Part shown: in pieces, positions 25,744-34,383 of the stretch
How the letters are laid out: every line of letters starts with the position of its first letter
How positions within the stretch are numbered: position 1 is the stretch's first letter
Origin: Paenibacillus mucilaginosus 3016
GTDB lineage: Bacteria > Bacillota > Bacilli > Paenibacillales > NBRC-103111
Direction of reading: 5' to 3'
NCBI RefSeq assembly: GCF_000250655.1
Contig: NC_016935.1
Span: 319,501 to 383,500, forward strand
DNA: 64,000 bases
The notes under the pieces: model-generated
Databases searched by the model: none
Seen by the model: the letters and a program-made list of their open reading frames with translations, nothing else
What the model was told of the DNA's origin: nothing
Translations under genes and position numbers: made by a program

Positions 25744-26231
25744 GCCAACGCCTCCGTCTCGTCGGAGGGCTCCAGCGGAACATACACGTCCACTTCACTT
25801 GGCCAGAGAGGGCGCTCGAAGGAATAGAATTCCAGCGCCAGCGCCCGGATGTCCTTGCGCAGCCCATTGGCGAGCAGCCCGTTCTCGATATCGAGGTAAG
25901 GATCGCCGTCCGAGCGGATGGCGGCATAGCGGTGCGGAGGGACCGTGAAGCCGGTCATTCCGCCGGGAATCGCGTCCAGGGAGCTGACCTCCAGGCAGTA
26001 AAAATACGTGAACAGCACCTCGCTCGCATAGTGGGCACAGACATAGCGGGCAGGCTGTACGGCATGGCGAATCTCGTGCCGCCGGCGAATGAACTCTTCG
26101 CGGACACGGTGCACCGAACGTTCACCGTCTTTGCCGAGCTCGAACGGGATGGTGACGTGCAGGCCGATCAGCTGCAGCTTCTCGAGGGAGACCAGATGGA
26201 TCCCCGGCTTCGACAGGATAGGTAGGGACAT
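25740..26231 (-). CDS. GyrI-like small-molecule-binding domain protein
   Basis: The 163-residue protein resembles stand-alone GyrI/AraC effector-binding (SHS2-fold) proteins: LQLIGLHVTIPFELG at the N terminus, a helical EEFIRRRHEIRHAV segment, a central strand block, and the closing FYSFERPLWPSEVDVYVPLE motif. Such proteins bind drugs or small ligands. ATG 26231 follows AAAGGAG; an open frame continues upstream to 26372 but lacks a start signal. It is translationally coupled to the Nudix gene, which suggests joint action on a small molecule (inference). Confidence 0.78.
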   Translation of the reverse strand: MSLPILSKPGIHLVSLEKLQLIGLHVTIPFELGKDGERSVHRVREEFIRRRHEIRHAVQPARYVCAHYASEVLFTYFYCLEVSSLDAIPGGMTGFTVPPHRYAAIRSDGDPYLDIENGLLANGLRKDIRALALEFYSFERPLWPSEVDVYVPLEPSDETEALA

Positions 26232-26766
26232 CGCGAAGACTCCTTTGCTTATGGTATGGGTTGGGGCGGCTGATCTGCGACGGCGGGCTGCGGCAGCGGT
26301 CGTGAGGCGGGAGGTTCGCAGCGGGGAGAAAGGACAAGGGTGAAGCACGCAGGTAAAACGGGTTAACTCCAAAATGTAAGCGCAATCATAAGTGAATGTG
26401 TCTTGGCTTCGATTGTCCGAAAGGTACCCCGGTGAGGAAGGGAACTGTTTCGCAAGAGGTAACTGGTTAATATATCCAATGGGACTATCATATCACAACC
26501 GGGGCCCCGCGGGCAAAAGCCCGCTTGTGAAAGCTTCGTGACCAGAGAGTGTGCCGTGCCGTATACAGCGGGGACCCTGGATAACTAGCCGGTCCGTATG
26601 TGCATCCCGCCCGATGTGCGCATGTTGAAGACCGCCGGGGCTGCTGTATCAGAACGAAGGAGCGGGAGTGGGGCAGCGTTAGAAATCCGGTTGAACCCGG
26701 CAGCGGCATTCTCCTGCGAGGGCAGGCGGCAGCGGCATCCCGGTTCCGTGAGAATGGGCGCACGGC
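26232..26766. other. 535-bp stretch without gene
   Basis: It presumably holds the minus-strand promoter of the GyrI-like/Nudix pair. I see no gene, repeat or strong hairpin between 26380 and 26760. Confidence 0.4.
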
Positions 26767-26803
26767 AAAAGCCTCCGTCCGGCCGGGGCCGGAGGAGGCT
26801 TAA
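26767..26803 (-). terminator. Terminator after the Fn3/CBM/RCC1 protein gene
   Basis: On the minus strand AAGCCTCC and GGAGGCTT enclose a second GC-rich stem (TCCGGCC with GGCCGGA), followed by TTTT, immediately after the stop codon at 26812. Confidence 0.85.
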
Positions 26804-26811
26804 AGCTTCAG

Positions 26812-29800
26812 TTATTCGGTTGTCACGGAGAGGGCGGCGGAAGCGGTCGATTCGTTGGCCGCATCGTCTTCTGCTTTGACCGTGAAGCTGTAGGCGGTCT
26901 TGGAGGTCAGGCCGGTCACGGTAAAGGAAGTCGATGCCGTGCTGCCCACCTTGGTCGTCCCCTGATAGATGTTGTACTGCTTCACGAGATCGTTGTCCGT
27001 GCTGGCCGCCCAGGACAGGGTGGCTGTCGTGGAAGTAAGGCCCGTCAGGGCGACATCCTTCGGCGTGGCCGGAGGGGTCTTGTCGGACGTCGTCGCCGAA
27101 GCCACATTGCTTGCGGCAGCCTTGTTGCCTGTGGCATCCTTCGCACGGATTGTGATCTGATACGTCGTGTTCAGCGCCAGATTGCTGAGGGTATGGGACG
27201 TGTTGGTCGGGCCTGTCGTGGCGACGAGCACTGAACCGTTGTAGATCTCATAGGAAGCGACCTCGACGTCGTCGGTCGCCCGCGACCAGTTCAGCGTCAG
27301 CGATCGCACATTCTGCGACGATACGCGCAGATCCGAGACGGCCGCAGGCGCCGTCGTGTCCGCCGGGTTGATGTTCGGGCCGATGACCTTGTGCGGCACG
27401 TTCGTATCGACGGTCGTACCATTGCCGAGCTGACCGTTGGCATTGCGGCCCCAGGAGTACAGGATGCCGTCATTGCCGTAAGCGATGCTCTGGTTCTCGC
27501 CGGCGGCGATGGAAGCGATCGATGCGAGGCCCGGGATGGCGGCCGGCACGCTGCGGCTCGTGTTGTTGCCGTTGCCGAGCTGTCCGTATCCGTTGTAGCC
27601 CCAGCTCCAGACCGTGCCGTCGCTTTTCAGCGCCAGCGTGTGGTATGGGCCTGCGGCAATGCCCTTGATGCCCGTTACGCCGGACTGCACCGGTGTACTC
27701 TGGGAGATCGTCGAGGAGTTGCCGAGCTCTCCGTTGCCGTTATACCCCCAGGCAAAGACCGAGCCGTCCTTCTTGAGCGCCACCCCGTGGTAGTCGCCTG
27801 CGGCAATCGCCTTGACGTCGGTGAGCAGAGCCACCTGAACCGGTACGCTGCTGCGGGTCGTGGTGCCGTTACCGAGCTCGCCGTAGGTGTTCTGGCCCCA
27901 GCTCCAGACCGTTCCGTCACTCTTCAGGGCAAGGGAGAAGTCCTTGCCGGCTGCGATCGCCACGACACCCGTCAGATCCTTGACCTGCACGGGGGTGCGC
28001 TGGCTGGAGGTCGTGCCGTCGCCGAGCTGTCCGTAGCCGTTGTAGCCGAAGGCCCAGACCGTGCCGTCGCTCTTCAGCGCAAGGCTGTGGTTCTCGCCGG
28101 CCGATACCGCCGTCCAGTTCGTCAGGGTGGAGACCTGAACCGGACTGTAGCGGGTCGTAGTGGAGTCATCGCCAAGCTGGCCGTATCCGTTGTAGCCCCA
28201 GGTGTGCAGCGTGCCGTCGCTTCTCAGCGCCACGGTGTGATTCTCCCCGCCGGCAATCATCTTCATGCCGGTCAGGTTGATGACCTTGCCCGGCACGGAG
28301 GTGGAGTTCGACGTGCCGGTACCGAGCTGGCCGTGGCCGTTGTAGCCCCAGCCCCATACGGTGCCGTCGCTCTTGATGAACATGGTGTGGTTGCCTAGCA
28401 GGGAGACGGCGAGCGGAACCGCGCCGAGGGCTGCCGAGGTTACCGCGGTGACCGGCGCGCTCGCTGCCGATTCATTGCCTGCGGTGTCCTTCGCCTTGAC
28501 CGTGAAGGTATAAGACGTGTTAGGGGAAAGCCCCGTAACCGTAAACGACGGCTCGGTGGAGGAGCCTGCCTTCGCGGTCCCGTTATAGATATCGTAGCAG
28601 GCAACCTTGACGTCATCCGTCGATGCCGTCCAGGCCAGCGATACGCTGGTGCCGGTTTTGGCGGTGACGGTGACATTGGCCGGTACGCTCGGTGCCTGGC
28701 TGTCGGCCACCTTCACGAGCTTCATGGCATCAAGCGGAACGGTATAGCCCGTGCTCGAAGCGTTCTTGCCGGTTACGGTGAAACGGAAGATCTTGAAGCC
28801 CGGGGAGTTAAAGTACACCTGTCCCCGGCTGTATTCCGTGATGGCCGACTGGGCGGCCGGCTTGTAGAAGTCGATCGGCGCCCCTTGGGCCGTGCCGTCA
28901 ACCGTCAGCACCGCCGTGCCGGCGTTCGCTCCGGCCTTGCCGGCTACGCGCACTTCATAGCTGCCGGCGTTCGCTCCGGCCTTGCCGGCTACGCGCACTT
29001 CATAGCTGCCGGCTGCGCCTACGTTCAGGGCATACTCGACATAGTCGCCTACGGCGTTCGCGTTATAGCTCTCCCACTGGCCTCCGCTGGCGGCTGCGTC
29101 GGCGGTTAATGTCGTTGCATCGCCGGAATCGGCCTGCGGCGCCGACTCCGCTTCGAAGGTCAGCGACGTGGAGGAAGCGGCGTTTGTCGTGACCGCCAGA
29201 GGGCTGCTGGCCGGGGAGGCGTTGCCTGCGGCATCAAGCGCCTTAACGGTGAACGAGTAGGCCGCAGCCGGGGCAAGGCCTGTCACGACATGCGTCGTGC
29301 CGGTGACGGTAGCCAGCTTCGTGGCTCCGCTGTAGATGTCGTAGCCCGTGACCCCGATATTATCCGCAGCCGCTTTCCAGGAGAGGGAGACGGTCGTATC
29401 CGTCTTGCCCGTGGAGGTCAGGCCGGACGGGGCGGTGGGCGCCACATTATCGGCCGCACCTTGCGGCGTCAGCTTGATTGCGTCCAGAGCGATCTTGTAG
29501 TCCGTGCTGGAGGCATTGCGGCCGGTGACGGCGAAGCGGAACTTCTTGGTGCCCCCGGCGGCGAAGGTGATGCTGCCGAACGACTTCTCGGCGTAAGCGG
29601 CCGTCGTGCTGTAAGCATCGACCGGCGAGCCTTGGGCTTTGCCGTCCACGGAGAGCTGGACGATGGACCGGTTGTTGGCCGAGCGCACCAGGCCCGTGAT
29701 CGCATAGGTGCCGGCCTGCGGCACGTTCAGATCGTACTCGATATAGTCGGCCACGGCGTTGGCGTTGTAGTACTCCCATTTGCCTCCGCTGGCAGCCGTA

Positions 29801-30351
29801 TCGCTGTACTGTGTCGTGGCGTCGCCGGAGTCCCGCTGGGTCAGCAGCTCCGCTTCGAAGAGCAGCTCTCCGGCGGTCAGGGCGGCGATGGCCGGTGTGG
29901 TGACGGAGAGGCTCTTGCTGGCGGGGGACGCATTGCCCGCCGCATCTTTGGCCTTCACGGTGAACGAGTACGTGGTGTTCGGCGCGAGGCCGGTCACCGT
30001 ATAGGAAGTGTCGGGAACGGAGGCGACCTTCGTTGCCCCTTGATAAATGTCGTAGCCGGTTACCTTCACGTTATCCGCAGCCGAGGACCAGCTGAGCGTC
30101 ACGGAGCTGGCCGTCACCGCCGTGGAAGTCAGAGAGGCCGGTGCTGTCGGAGCCGTGGTATCCGTACCGTAGGTGGCCGCGGTGACGGAGCCATAGGTGG
30201 AAGCGGTAACGGTGGCGGAACCCGAGGCGGAAGGGGAGGAGGAGCCTTGGGTGTCCGTCCCGGCGGCACCGGCCGTGCCGAGAGACTGGGAGGCCAGCAG
30301 CAGGGAGCTGGCGATGAGGAGGTTTTTGCGGTTGGATGGTTTGGAACTCAT
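26812..30351 (-). CDS. Large secreted protein with Fn3, CBM-like and seven RCC1 repeats
   Basis: The 1179-residue protein begins at ATG 30351 behind GGAGATGACC; homology and a signal peptide (LLIASSLLLASQSLGTAGAAG) start here, while the open frame upstream is unused. Approximate layout: Ser/Thr-rich linker 31-70, Fn3 70-157, CBM6/35-like beta-sandwich 184-294, Fn3 304-387, second CBM-like 404-547, Fn3 550-637, seven RCC1 units 650-987 (GWGYNGHGQLGTG type, a probable seven-bladed propeller), then two Fn3 domains 1004-1179. No catalytic domain and no cell-wall anchor are visible, so binding of carbohydrate or other surfaces is the likely role. It is a single gene with a strong terminator and a long leader. 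Confidence 0.88.
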   Translation of the reverse strand: MSSKPSNRKNLLIASSLLLASQSLGTAGAAGTDTQGSSSPSASGSATVTASTYGSVTAATYGTDTTAPTAPASLTSTAVTASSVTLSWSSAADNVKVTGYDIYQGATKVASVPDTSYTVTGLAPNTTYSFTVKAKDAAGNASPASKSLSVTTPAIAALTAGELLFEAELLTQRDSGDATTQYSDTAASGGKWEYYNANAVADYIEYDLNVPQAGTYAITGLVRSANNRSIVQLSVDGKAQGSPVDAYSTTAAYAEKSFGSITFAAGGTKKFRFAVTGRNASSTDYKIALDAIKLTPQGAADNVAPTAPSGLTSTGKTDTTVSLSWKAAADNIGVTGYDIYSGATKLATVTGTTHVVTGLAPAAAYSFTVKALDAAGNASPASSPLAVTTNAASSTSLTFEAESAPQADSGDATTLTADAAASGGQWESYNANAVGDYVEYALNVGAAGSYEVRVAGKAGANAGSYEVRVAGKAGANAGTAVLTVDGTAQGAPIDFYKPAAQSAITEYSRGQVYFNSPGFKIFRFTVTGKNASSTGYTVPLDAMKLVKVADSQAPSVPANVTVTAKTGTSVSLAWTASTDDVKVACYDIYNGTAKAGSSTEPSFTVTGLSPNTSYTFTVKAKDTAGNESAASAPVTAVTSAALGAVPLAVSLLGNHTMFIKSDGTVWGWGYNGHGQLGTGTSNSTSVPGKVINLTGMKMIAGGENHTVALRSDGTLHTWGYNGYGQLGDDSTTTRYSPVQVSTLTNWTAVSAGENHSLALKSDGTVWAFGYNGYGQLGDGTTSSQRTPVQVKDLTGVVAIAAGKDFSLALKSDGTVWSWGQNTYGELGNGTTTRSSVPVQVALLTDVKAIAAGDYHGVALKKDGSVFAWGYNGNGELGNSSTISQSTPVQSGVTGIKGIAAGPYHTLALKSDGTVWSWGYNGYGQLGNGNNTSRSVPAAIPGLASIASIAAGENQSIAYGNDGILYSWGRNANGQLGNGTTVDTNVPHKVIGPNINPADTTAPAAVSDLRVSSQNVRSLTLNWSRATDDVEVASYEIYNGSVLVATTGPTNTSHTLSNLALNTTYQITIRAKDATGNKAAASNVASATTSDKTPPATPKDVALTGLTSTTATLSWAASTDNDLVKQYNIYQGTTKVGSTASTSFTVTGLTSKTAYSFTVKAEDDAANESTASAALSVTTE
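28921..29010 (-). repeat. Perfect 45-bp tandem duplication inside the Fn3/RCC1 protein gene
   Basis: Positions 28921-28965 and 28966-29010 are identical. On the protein level the 15-residue segment GSYEVRVAGKAGANA occurs twice in a row in the second CBM-like domain. The first CBM-like domain (residues 184-294) has no such duplication, and nucleotide identity shows it is recent. Confidence 0.95.
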
Positions 30352-30544
30352 GATCAGGTCATCTCCAATGTTCGTGAATTTGGGGTGAGGAAGGGGTAGA
30401 GGACTAGCGGTCTTGCGCGGGCGAGTGCGGTGGGTATCTCCCAGGGGATAAATCATGTATGCTGATCTTTCGCTGATTCCGTTCTTCTGCGCTGCAGGAT
30501 TCGGCTGCACCGCCTGCAGCGGACGATACATATCGTATCCGATC

Positions 30545-30575
30545 CGGCAGTCATATGACTACTGACTCCTGTCAC
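30545..30575 (-). promoter_or_regulatory. 31-bp candidate regulator site upstream of the Fn3/RCC1 gene (copy A)
   Basis: Read on the minus strand it has the form TGACnGGnGTCAnTnn followed by TCATnTGACTG. It contains the 12-bp palindrome AGTCATATGACT (30549-30560). It matches a site upstream of the kinase gene at 44466-44496 at 22 of 31 positions. It lies about 194 bp upstream of the start codon. Confidence 0.6.
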
Positions 30576-30614
30576 AGGTTCGGTCATGGAAGTATTTAGG
30601 AGGGGCCTGGACAG

Positions 30615-30649
30615 AAAAAAGACGCCTCTCCTCAGAGAGGAGAAGCGTC
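30615..30649 (-). terminator. Terminator downstream of the histidine phosphatase gene
   Basis: GACGC and TCTCCT arms pair with AGGAGA and GCGTC around CAGAG, with six T residues on the minus strand. Confidence 0.85.
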
Positions 30650-30789
30650 CGGGGAAGGGGGCCATACCGCCGCGGGGAGAGAGGATCCGGTGCCTTCGCA
30701 TGCATAGGGCAAAGACACGGGCTCACCTTCCCGGAGTCCGGAACAGGAAGGGCTTGGCCTGCCGCAAGAGTGCGGGCCGGCCGGCAGAG
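30632..30789 (-). other. Structured untranslated segment with possible 28-codon leader frame
   Basis: Between the phosphatase stop and the terminator the minus-strand RNA can form CCGCA-ctct-TGCGG, CCTTCC with GGAAGG, and GTGTCTT with AAGGCAC. A GTG at 30718 behind GGGAAGGTGAG opens a 28-codon frame whose TGA falls in the loop of the terminator at 30615-30649. It could be a leader and attenuator for the downstream Fn3/RCC1 gene, or simply the 3' untranslated region of the phosphatase gene. Confidence 0.3.
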
Positions 30790-31392
30790 TTAGGCTCCTG
30801 GTCCCCGCCACAGGCGGGTAACGGCGTACAGGCACGGACCTGCGGCATCCTCCATGAACTCCGCTTTATAAATATCCGGCATGGACGTGCTCTGCCAGAA
30901 GCGGAAGCCGTAAGCGGGGTCCCAGGCTCCGAGCATCAAGGTCATGATGTCGCCGTGCGTACCGAGGGCAAGCCTGCTGCCCCGGTGACGGAGCAGCAGA
31001 CCGCGGAGGACGGCTGTCCCCCGCTGCCGGGCTTCTTCGCTTGACTCGCCGCCGGGGTACCGGAGCTGCGGGTCCGCGAAGAGGGAGCGCTTCGCTTCGA
31101 AGAAGGCTTCCCGCGATGGGAACAGAGGCTCCGCGGACAGCTTGCGCTCCCGGAGATCCTCCTCCTCCGCGACGGGCAGTCCGAGACGGTCGGCCAGCGG
31201 CTGGAGCGTCAGGACAGCCCGCCGATAGGGGCTCGAGACGAGGAAGCCGATCCCTTCGTCTTCAAGAAGCAGGGCGGCTCTCCGGGCGGCCTCTTCTCCG
31301 GCCGCAGACAATCCGCGCTCGCGCTCCCGCTCGGCGGAGTAGGGGGAATCGGCATGACGTACGAAATAAACGGTGGTGATGACCCCGGTCAT
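30790..31392 (-). CDS. Histidine phosphatase family protein
   Basis: The 200-residue cytosolic protein has the family's RHG-type motif as VRHADSPYS (catalytic His about residue 12, with Ala for Gly), a conserved Arg pair (SSPYRRAVLT), the acid Glu in DLRERKLS, and the second His in THGDIM. Members remove phosphate from sugars, nucleotides or cofactors; the substrate here is unknown. GGAAGGAGG precedes the ATG at 31392. It is followed by a structured region and a terminator before the Fn3/RCC1 gene. Confidence 0.86.
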   Translation of the reverse strand: MTGVITTVYFVRHADSPYSAERERERGLSAAGEEAARRAALLLEDEGIGFLVSSPYRRAVLTLQPLADRLGLPVAEEEDLRERKLSAEPLFPSREAFFEAKRSLFADPQLRYPGGESSEEARQRGTAVLRGLLLRHRGSRLALGTHGDIMTLMLGAWDPAYGFRFWQSTSMPDIYKAEFMEDAAGPCLYAVTRLWRGPGA

Positions 31393-31442
31393 GATTGCCT
31401 CCTTCCTAAGGGTAAGGAATCCGTGAATATCCTCCGCAGCGG

Positions 31443-32363
31443 TTACTTGATCCGGCCGAACATGGTGACCGCGGAGGCTACCACGAGCGAAGGGTTCTGC
31501 GTGTGCAGGTAATGGCCGCTGTTCCCGTCCGTCACATGTACCGAATCATTCGAGAGGGCGGCCAGGCTGCGCTGCAGCTGTGCCCAGCGGGCTTCGCCGT
31601 CGATGAACGTGTCGGGATAACCGTGATTTCCGCCCGAGAGCACCGTGATGGGCACACTGCGCAGGAAGTCGGTCTGGCGGCCCTGGTCGATCTGGCGGTA
31701 TGTGTTGTCGACATCGGGGTAATAATGGCCTTCTCTGCCGCCGGAGGTAACGAGGTCATCTTCGACGATGCTTCGGCGCGTTTCTACGGGGTATTCGGGG
31801 AACAGGACATCTTCCATGTGCTCGTGGGAGGCGTCCACGAAGATCAGACCTTTGACGGATGTCGGGTACAGGTACGCATATTCGCGGATATACAGTCCGC
31901 CCATGGAATGGCCGATGAGGACGAGAGGTCCGTTCACTCCCGTTTTCTTCAAGAGCAGGTTCAGCCGGTTGGCGGCGTCGAGTGCGGAGTAGGAGGCGGA
32001 AGAGGGGGCATCGCTCAGGCCGATGTTGGCCCGGTCATAGGAGACGACCTGGGTCACCTTGGCCAGCTCTGGCGCGGCGGCGTCCCAGATTCCGGAGGAA
32101 TCGCCGTAGCCGTTCTCAAAGACCACGGTAGGCAGGCCTTCGCGGCGCTCCCCCCGGATCGTGACATACAGCCCGTAGCCGCCGATGTCGACTTTCCCCT
32201 GGAATACAATGCCGGATTGGCTTACGGGGCGTTCCGTTGTAGAGTCGGCTGCCGCCGTGGGAGCCGGGGCGGACAGGTCTTCGCCTGCCCCCTGTGCGTA
32301 GGGAACCGGCAGGGAGACGGTAAGAAGGAAGGATAAGACCGCTGCCATGCTTCTGCGTTTCAT
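31443..32363 (-). CDS. Secreted alpha/beta hydrolase
   Basis: The protein of 306 residues has a signal peptide (MAAVLSFLLTVSLPVPYAQGA) and an alpha/beta-hydrolase fold: oxyanion region VFENGYGDSSGIWD, nucleophile elbow GHSMGG, and a C-terminal His in DGNSGHYLHTQNP. The acid is likely the Asp in FVDASHEHM or a later one. It should be an exported esterase or lipase-like enzyme of unknown substrate. ATG 32363 is used; a TTG at 32369 in frame would add two residues and is closer to the GAGG ribosome-binding site. It is divergent from nagZ. Confidence 0.85.
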   Translation of the reverse strand: MKRRSMAAVLSFLLTVSLPVPYAQGAGEDLSAPAPTAAADSTTERPVSQSGIVFQGKVDIGGYGLYVTIRGERREGLPTVVFENGYGDSSGIWDAAAPELAKVTQVVSYDRANIGLSDAPSSASYSALDAANRLNLLLKKTGVNGPLVLIGHSMGGLYIREYAYLYPTSVKGLIFVDASHEHMEDVLFPEYPVETRRSIVEDDLVTSGGREGHYYPDVDNTYRQIDQGRQTDFLRSVPITVLSGGNHGYPDTFIDGEARWAQLQRSLAALSNDSVHVTDGNSGHYLHTQNPSLVVASAVTMFGRIK

Positions 32364-32703
32364 GAACAAATGTACCTCGCTTTACTGGATATTTTTGTAA
32401 ACCGTCGTATGGGTTTGACGGCTGAATTGTACCCTATTACGGTAGTGAAGTAAAGAATTGGGAACAAAGCAGGGTGGGCTGCACGAATACTTTGGCAGAA
32501 GATAAAAAGAGGAATTGGGGGCGCCATGCAGAAGTCAGAAGCCCACTGGATTGGGTATAGATAGGGAATGGGCAGGCGGCGACCTGAAGATAAAAATAGG
32601 GGGGGAAGCGGCACTGTGTTTCCTGAGGCTTCCGGAAGGCAAGGATAGATGAAAGGAGCCCCGGGTAGATGGGGCAGCCGATAAGAGGAAGGAGGGGACA
32701 CGA
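32364..32703. other. 340-bp divergent promoter region
   Basis: It separates the minus-strand hydrolase gene from nagZ. GAGGAAGGAGG just before 32704 is the nagZ ribosome-binding site. No small gene with start signals is seen. Confidence 0.4.
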
Positions 32704-34008
32704 ATGAAAAAAGCAGCGAGATGGCTGTGCCTGCTGCTGGGTCTGGCGGCCGCTGCAGGGATAGAGGGGTGCGGTTCCCAATCACCGGTGCCTCCGGCCG
32801 GGCAGCAGCCCCCCCAGTCCCTGCAGCCGGAGCGGTCCGGTAATGAGGCTGCACAGGAGCCCGTTGAACCGGCGATGAAGCCGCGTGATGACATCCGGGA
32901 CCGGGTGGAGGCCATGTCCCTGGATGAGAAAGTAGGCCAGCTGCTGCTGGTCGGGTTGGAAGGCACCGAAGTGGACGGGCGTGCGCGGGAGTGGATACAT
33001 ACGTATCATGCAGGAGGCTTCATCCTGTTCCGGGATAACATTCAGAATACGGCCCAGCTGGCGAAGCTGGTCGGAGATCTGAAGGAAGCGAACCGCAGCT
33101 CCGGGGGCGTGCCGCTGTGGCTGAGCCTGGATGAGGAGGGCGGCCGGGTCAGCCGGATGCCGGCGGAGCTCACCAAGCCGCCTTCCGCCGCGGCGGTCGG
33201 CCGGGCGGACAAGCCTGCCGCCTCGCTGGCGGTCGGCCGCGCCGTCGGCCGGGAGCTTGCCGCCTTCGGGATGAACATGAATTTTGCCCCGGTGCTGGAT
33301 GTGTTCAGCAATCCGGCCAATACGGTGATCGGGGACCGGGCCTACGGCCGCGACCCGGCACAGGTCAGCCGCATAGGCATCCAGACGATGAAGGGGCTGC
33401 AGTCCCAGCAGGTGGCGGCGGTGGTGAAGCACTTCCCGGGCCATGGAGATACGGTGGAGGATTCGCACTACGGGCTGCCCGTGGTCGCGCATGATCTGGA
33501 GCGGCTGCGGAAGCTGGAGCTGAAGCCGTTCGCCGAAGCGATAACAAGCGGGGCCGATGCCGTCATGGTCGCTCATATTCTCCTGCCGAAGCTGGATGCG
33601 GAAGCGCCGGCCTCGCTCTCCCGCCGGATCGTGACGGGCCTTCTCAGGGAGGAGATGGGCTTCGGCGGCGTCGTGGTAACCGACGACCTCGTGATGGGCG
33701 CCATTACCAAGCGCTACGATCTCGGGCAGGCGGGTGTGCAGGCGGTGGCGGCAGGTGTAGATGTGCTGCTCGTCGGGCATGGACACGAGGCCGGCACGGC
33801 CGTGTTCTCCGCCGTGAAGCGCGCCGTGCAGGAGGGGGTCATTACGGAAGCAAGGCTGAAGGAGAGCGTCACCCGGATCCTGCGGCTGAAGGCGAAGTAC
33901 CGGCTCACCGACGAACGTCCGGGGGCTGTGGACACCGCCGCCCTGAACGCCGGGCTGAAGAACGCGATGAAAGAGCTGGAAGTAACGGCCCCGGCCGGAG
34001 GGAAGTAG
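32704..34008 (+). CDS. nagZ: Beta-N-acetylhexosaminidase lipoprotein, glycoside hydrolase family 3
   Basis: The 434-residue protein has a lipoprotein signal (LCLLLGLAAAAGIEGCGS; Cys about 23) and a single GH3 TIM barrel. NagZ hallmarks are LSLDEEGGRVSRMP, the KHFPGHGDTVEDSHYGLP loop that carries the His-Asp acid/base dyad, and the nucleophile in VVTDDLVMGAI (about residue 327). It lacks the extra C-terminal domain of B. subtilis NagZ, so it is closer in length to single-domain enzymes. It removes terminal N-acetylglucosamine from peptidoglycan fragments; surface anchoring fits with wall turnover outside the membrane. It is monocistronic, and its downstream flank is the 68-bp repeat array. Confidence 0.93.
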   Translation: MKKAARWLCLLLGLAAAAGIEGCGSQSPVPPAGQQPPQSLQPERSGNEAAQEPVEPAMKPRDDIRDRVEAMSLDEKVGQLLLVGLEGTEVDGRAREWIHTYHAGGFILFRDNIQNTAQLAKLVGDLKEANRSSGGVPLWLSLDEEGGRVSRMPAELTKPPSAAAVGRADKPAASLAVGRAVGRELAAFGMNMNFAPVLDVFSNPANTVIGDRAYGRDPAQVSRIGIQTMKGLQSQQVAAVVKHFPGHGDTVEDSHYGLPVVAHDLERLRKLELKPFAEAITSGADAVMVAHILLPKLDAEAPASLSRRIVTGLLREEMGFGGVVVTDDLVMGAITKRYDLGQAGVQAVAAGVDVLLVGHGHEAGTAVFSAVKRAVQEGVITEARLKESVTRILRLKAKYRLTDERPGAVDTAALNAGLKNAMKELEVTAPAGGK

Positions 34009-34039
34009 CTCCGTTTGTCGGCCTATAGCTCTTTTGCCG

Positions 34040-34365
34040 GGGGAATTACTCCCTTTGTGAATGTGACCTTTGTGCAGGGCACAAGGGAATGCAATGTTCT
34101 TATTACCGAGGAGTTACGTCCTTTGTGAATGTGACCTTTGTGCGAGGCACGAGGGAACGCAATGCTCTAATTACCGAGGAGTTACATCCTTTTTGAATGT
34201 GACCCCTTGTACAGGGCACAAGGGAATGCAATGCTCTTATTACTGAGGAGTTACATCCTTTTTGAATGTGACCTTTGTGCAAGGCAAGGGAACGCAATGC
34301 TCTAATTACCGAGGAGTTACATCCTTTTTGAATGTGACCTTTGTGCAAGGCACAACGGAACGAAA
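34040..34365. repeat. Tandem array of five 66-69-bp units between nagZ and a sensor kinase gene
   Basis: Units start near 34040, 34108, 34176, 34245 and 34311. The consensus begins GAGGAGTTACATCCTTTTTG, continues AATGTGACCTTTGTGCAAGG and CACAAGGGAACGCAATGC, and ends TCTAATTACC. The two CTAATTACC-type and the CTTATTACC-type ends alternate from unit to unit. Within each unit GTTACAT can pair with ATGTGAC around CCTTTTTGA. The array fills the gap between convergent genes. Confidence 0.9.
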
Positions 34366-34383
34366 AAAGTGATGTAACGACGC

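Noticed and set aside
30690..30760. Resemblance of GGGCAAAGACACGGGCTC (plus strand) to part of a c-di-GMP-I riboswitch
   Set aside because: The first stem with its conserved GAAA-type tetraloop and the rest of the core are absent, and no plus-strand gene follows.
34103..34348. Minus-strand open frame with 22-23-residue repeats inside the 68-bp array
   Set aside because: Unit lengths of 66-69 bp shift frame except by chance, there is no ribosome-binding site, and the conserved features are nucleotide hairpins rather than protein.
34040..34365. CRISPR array
   Set aside because: The units are contiguous with no unique spacers, and no cas genes are present.
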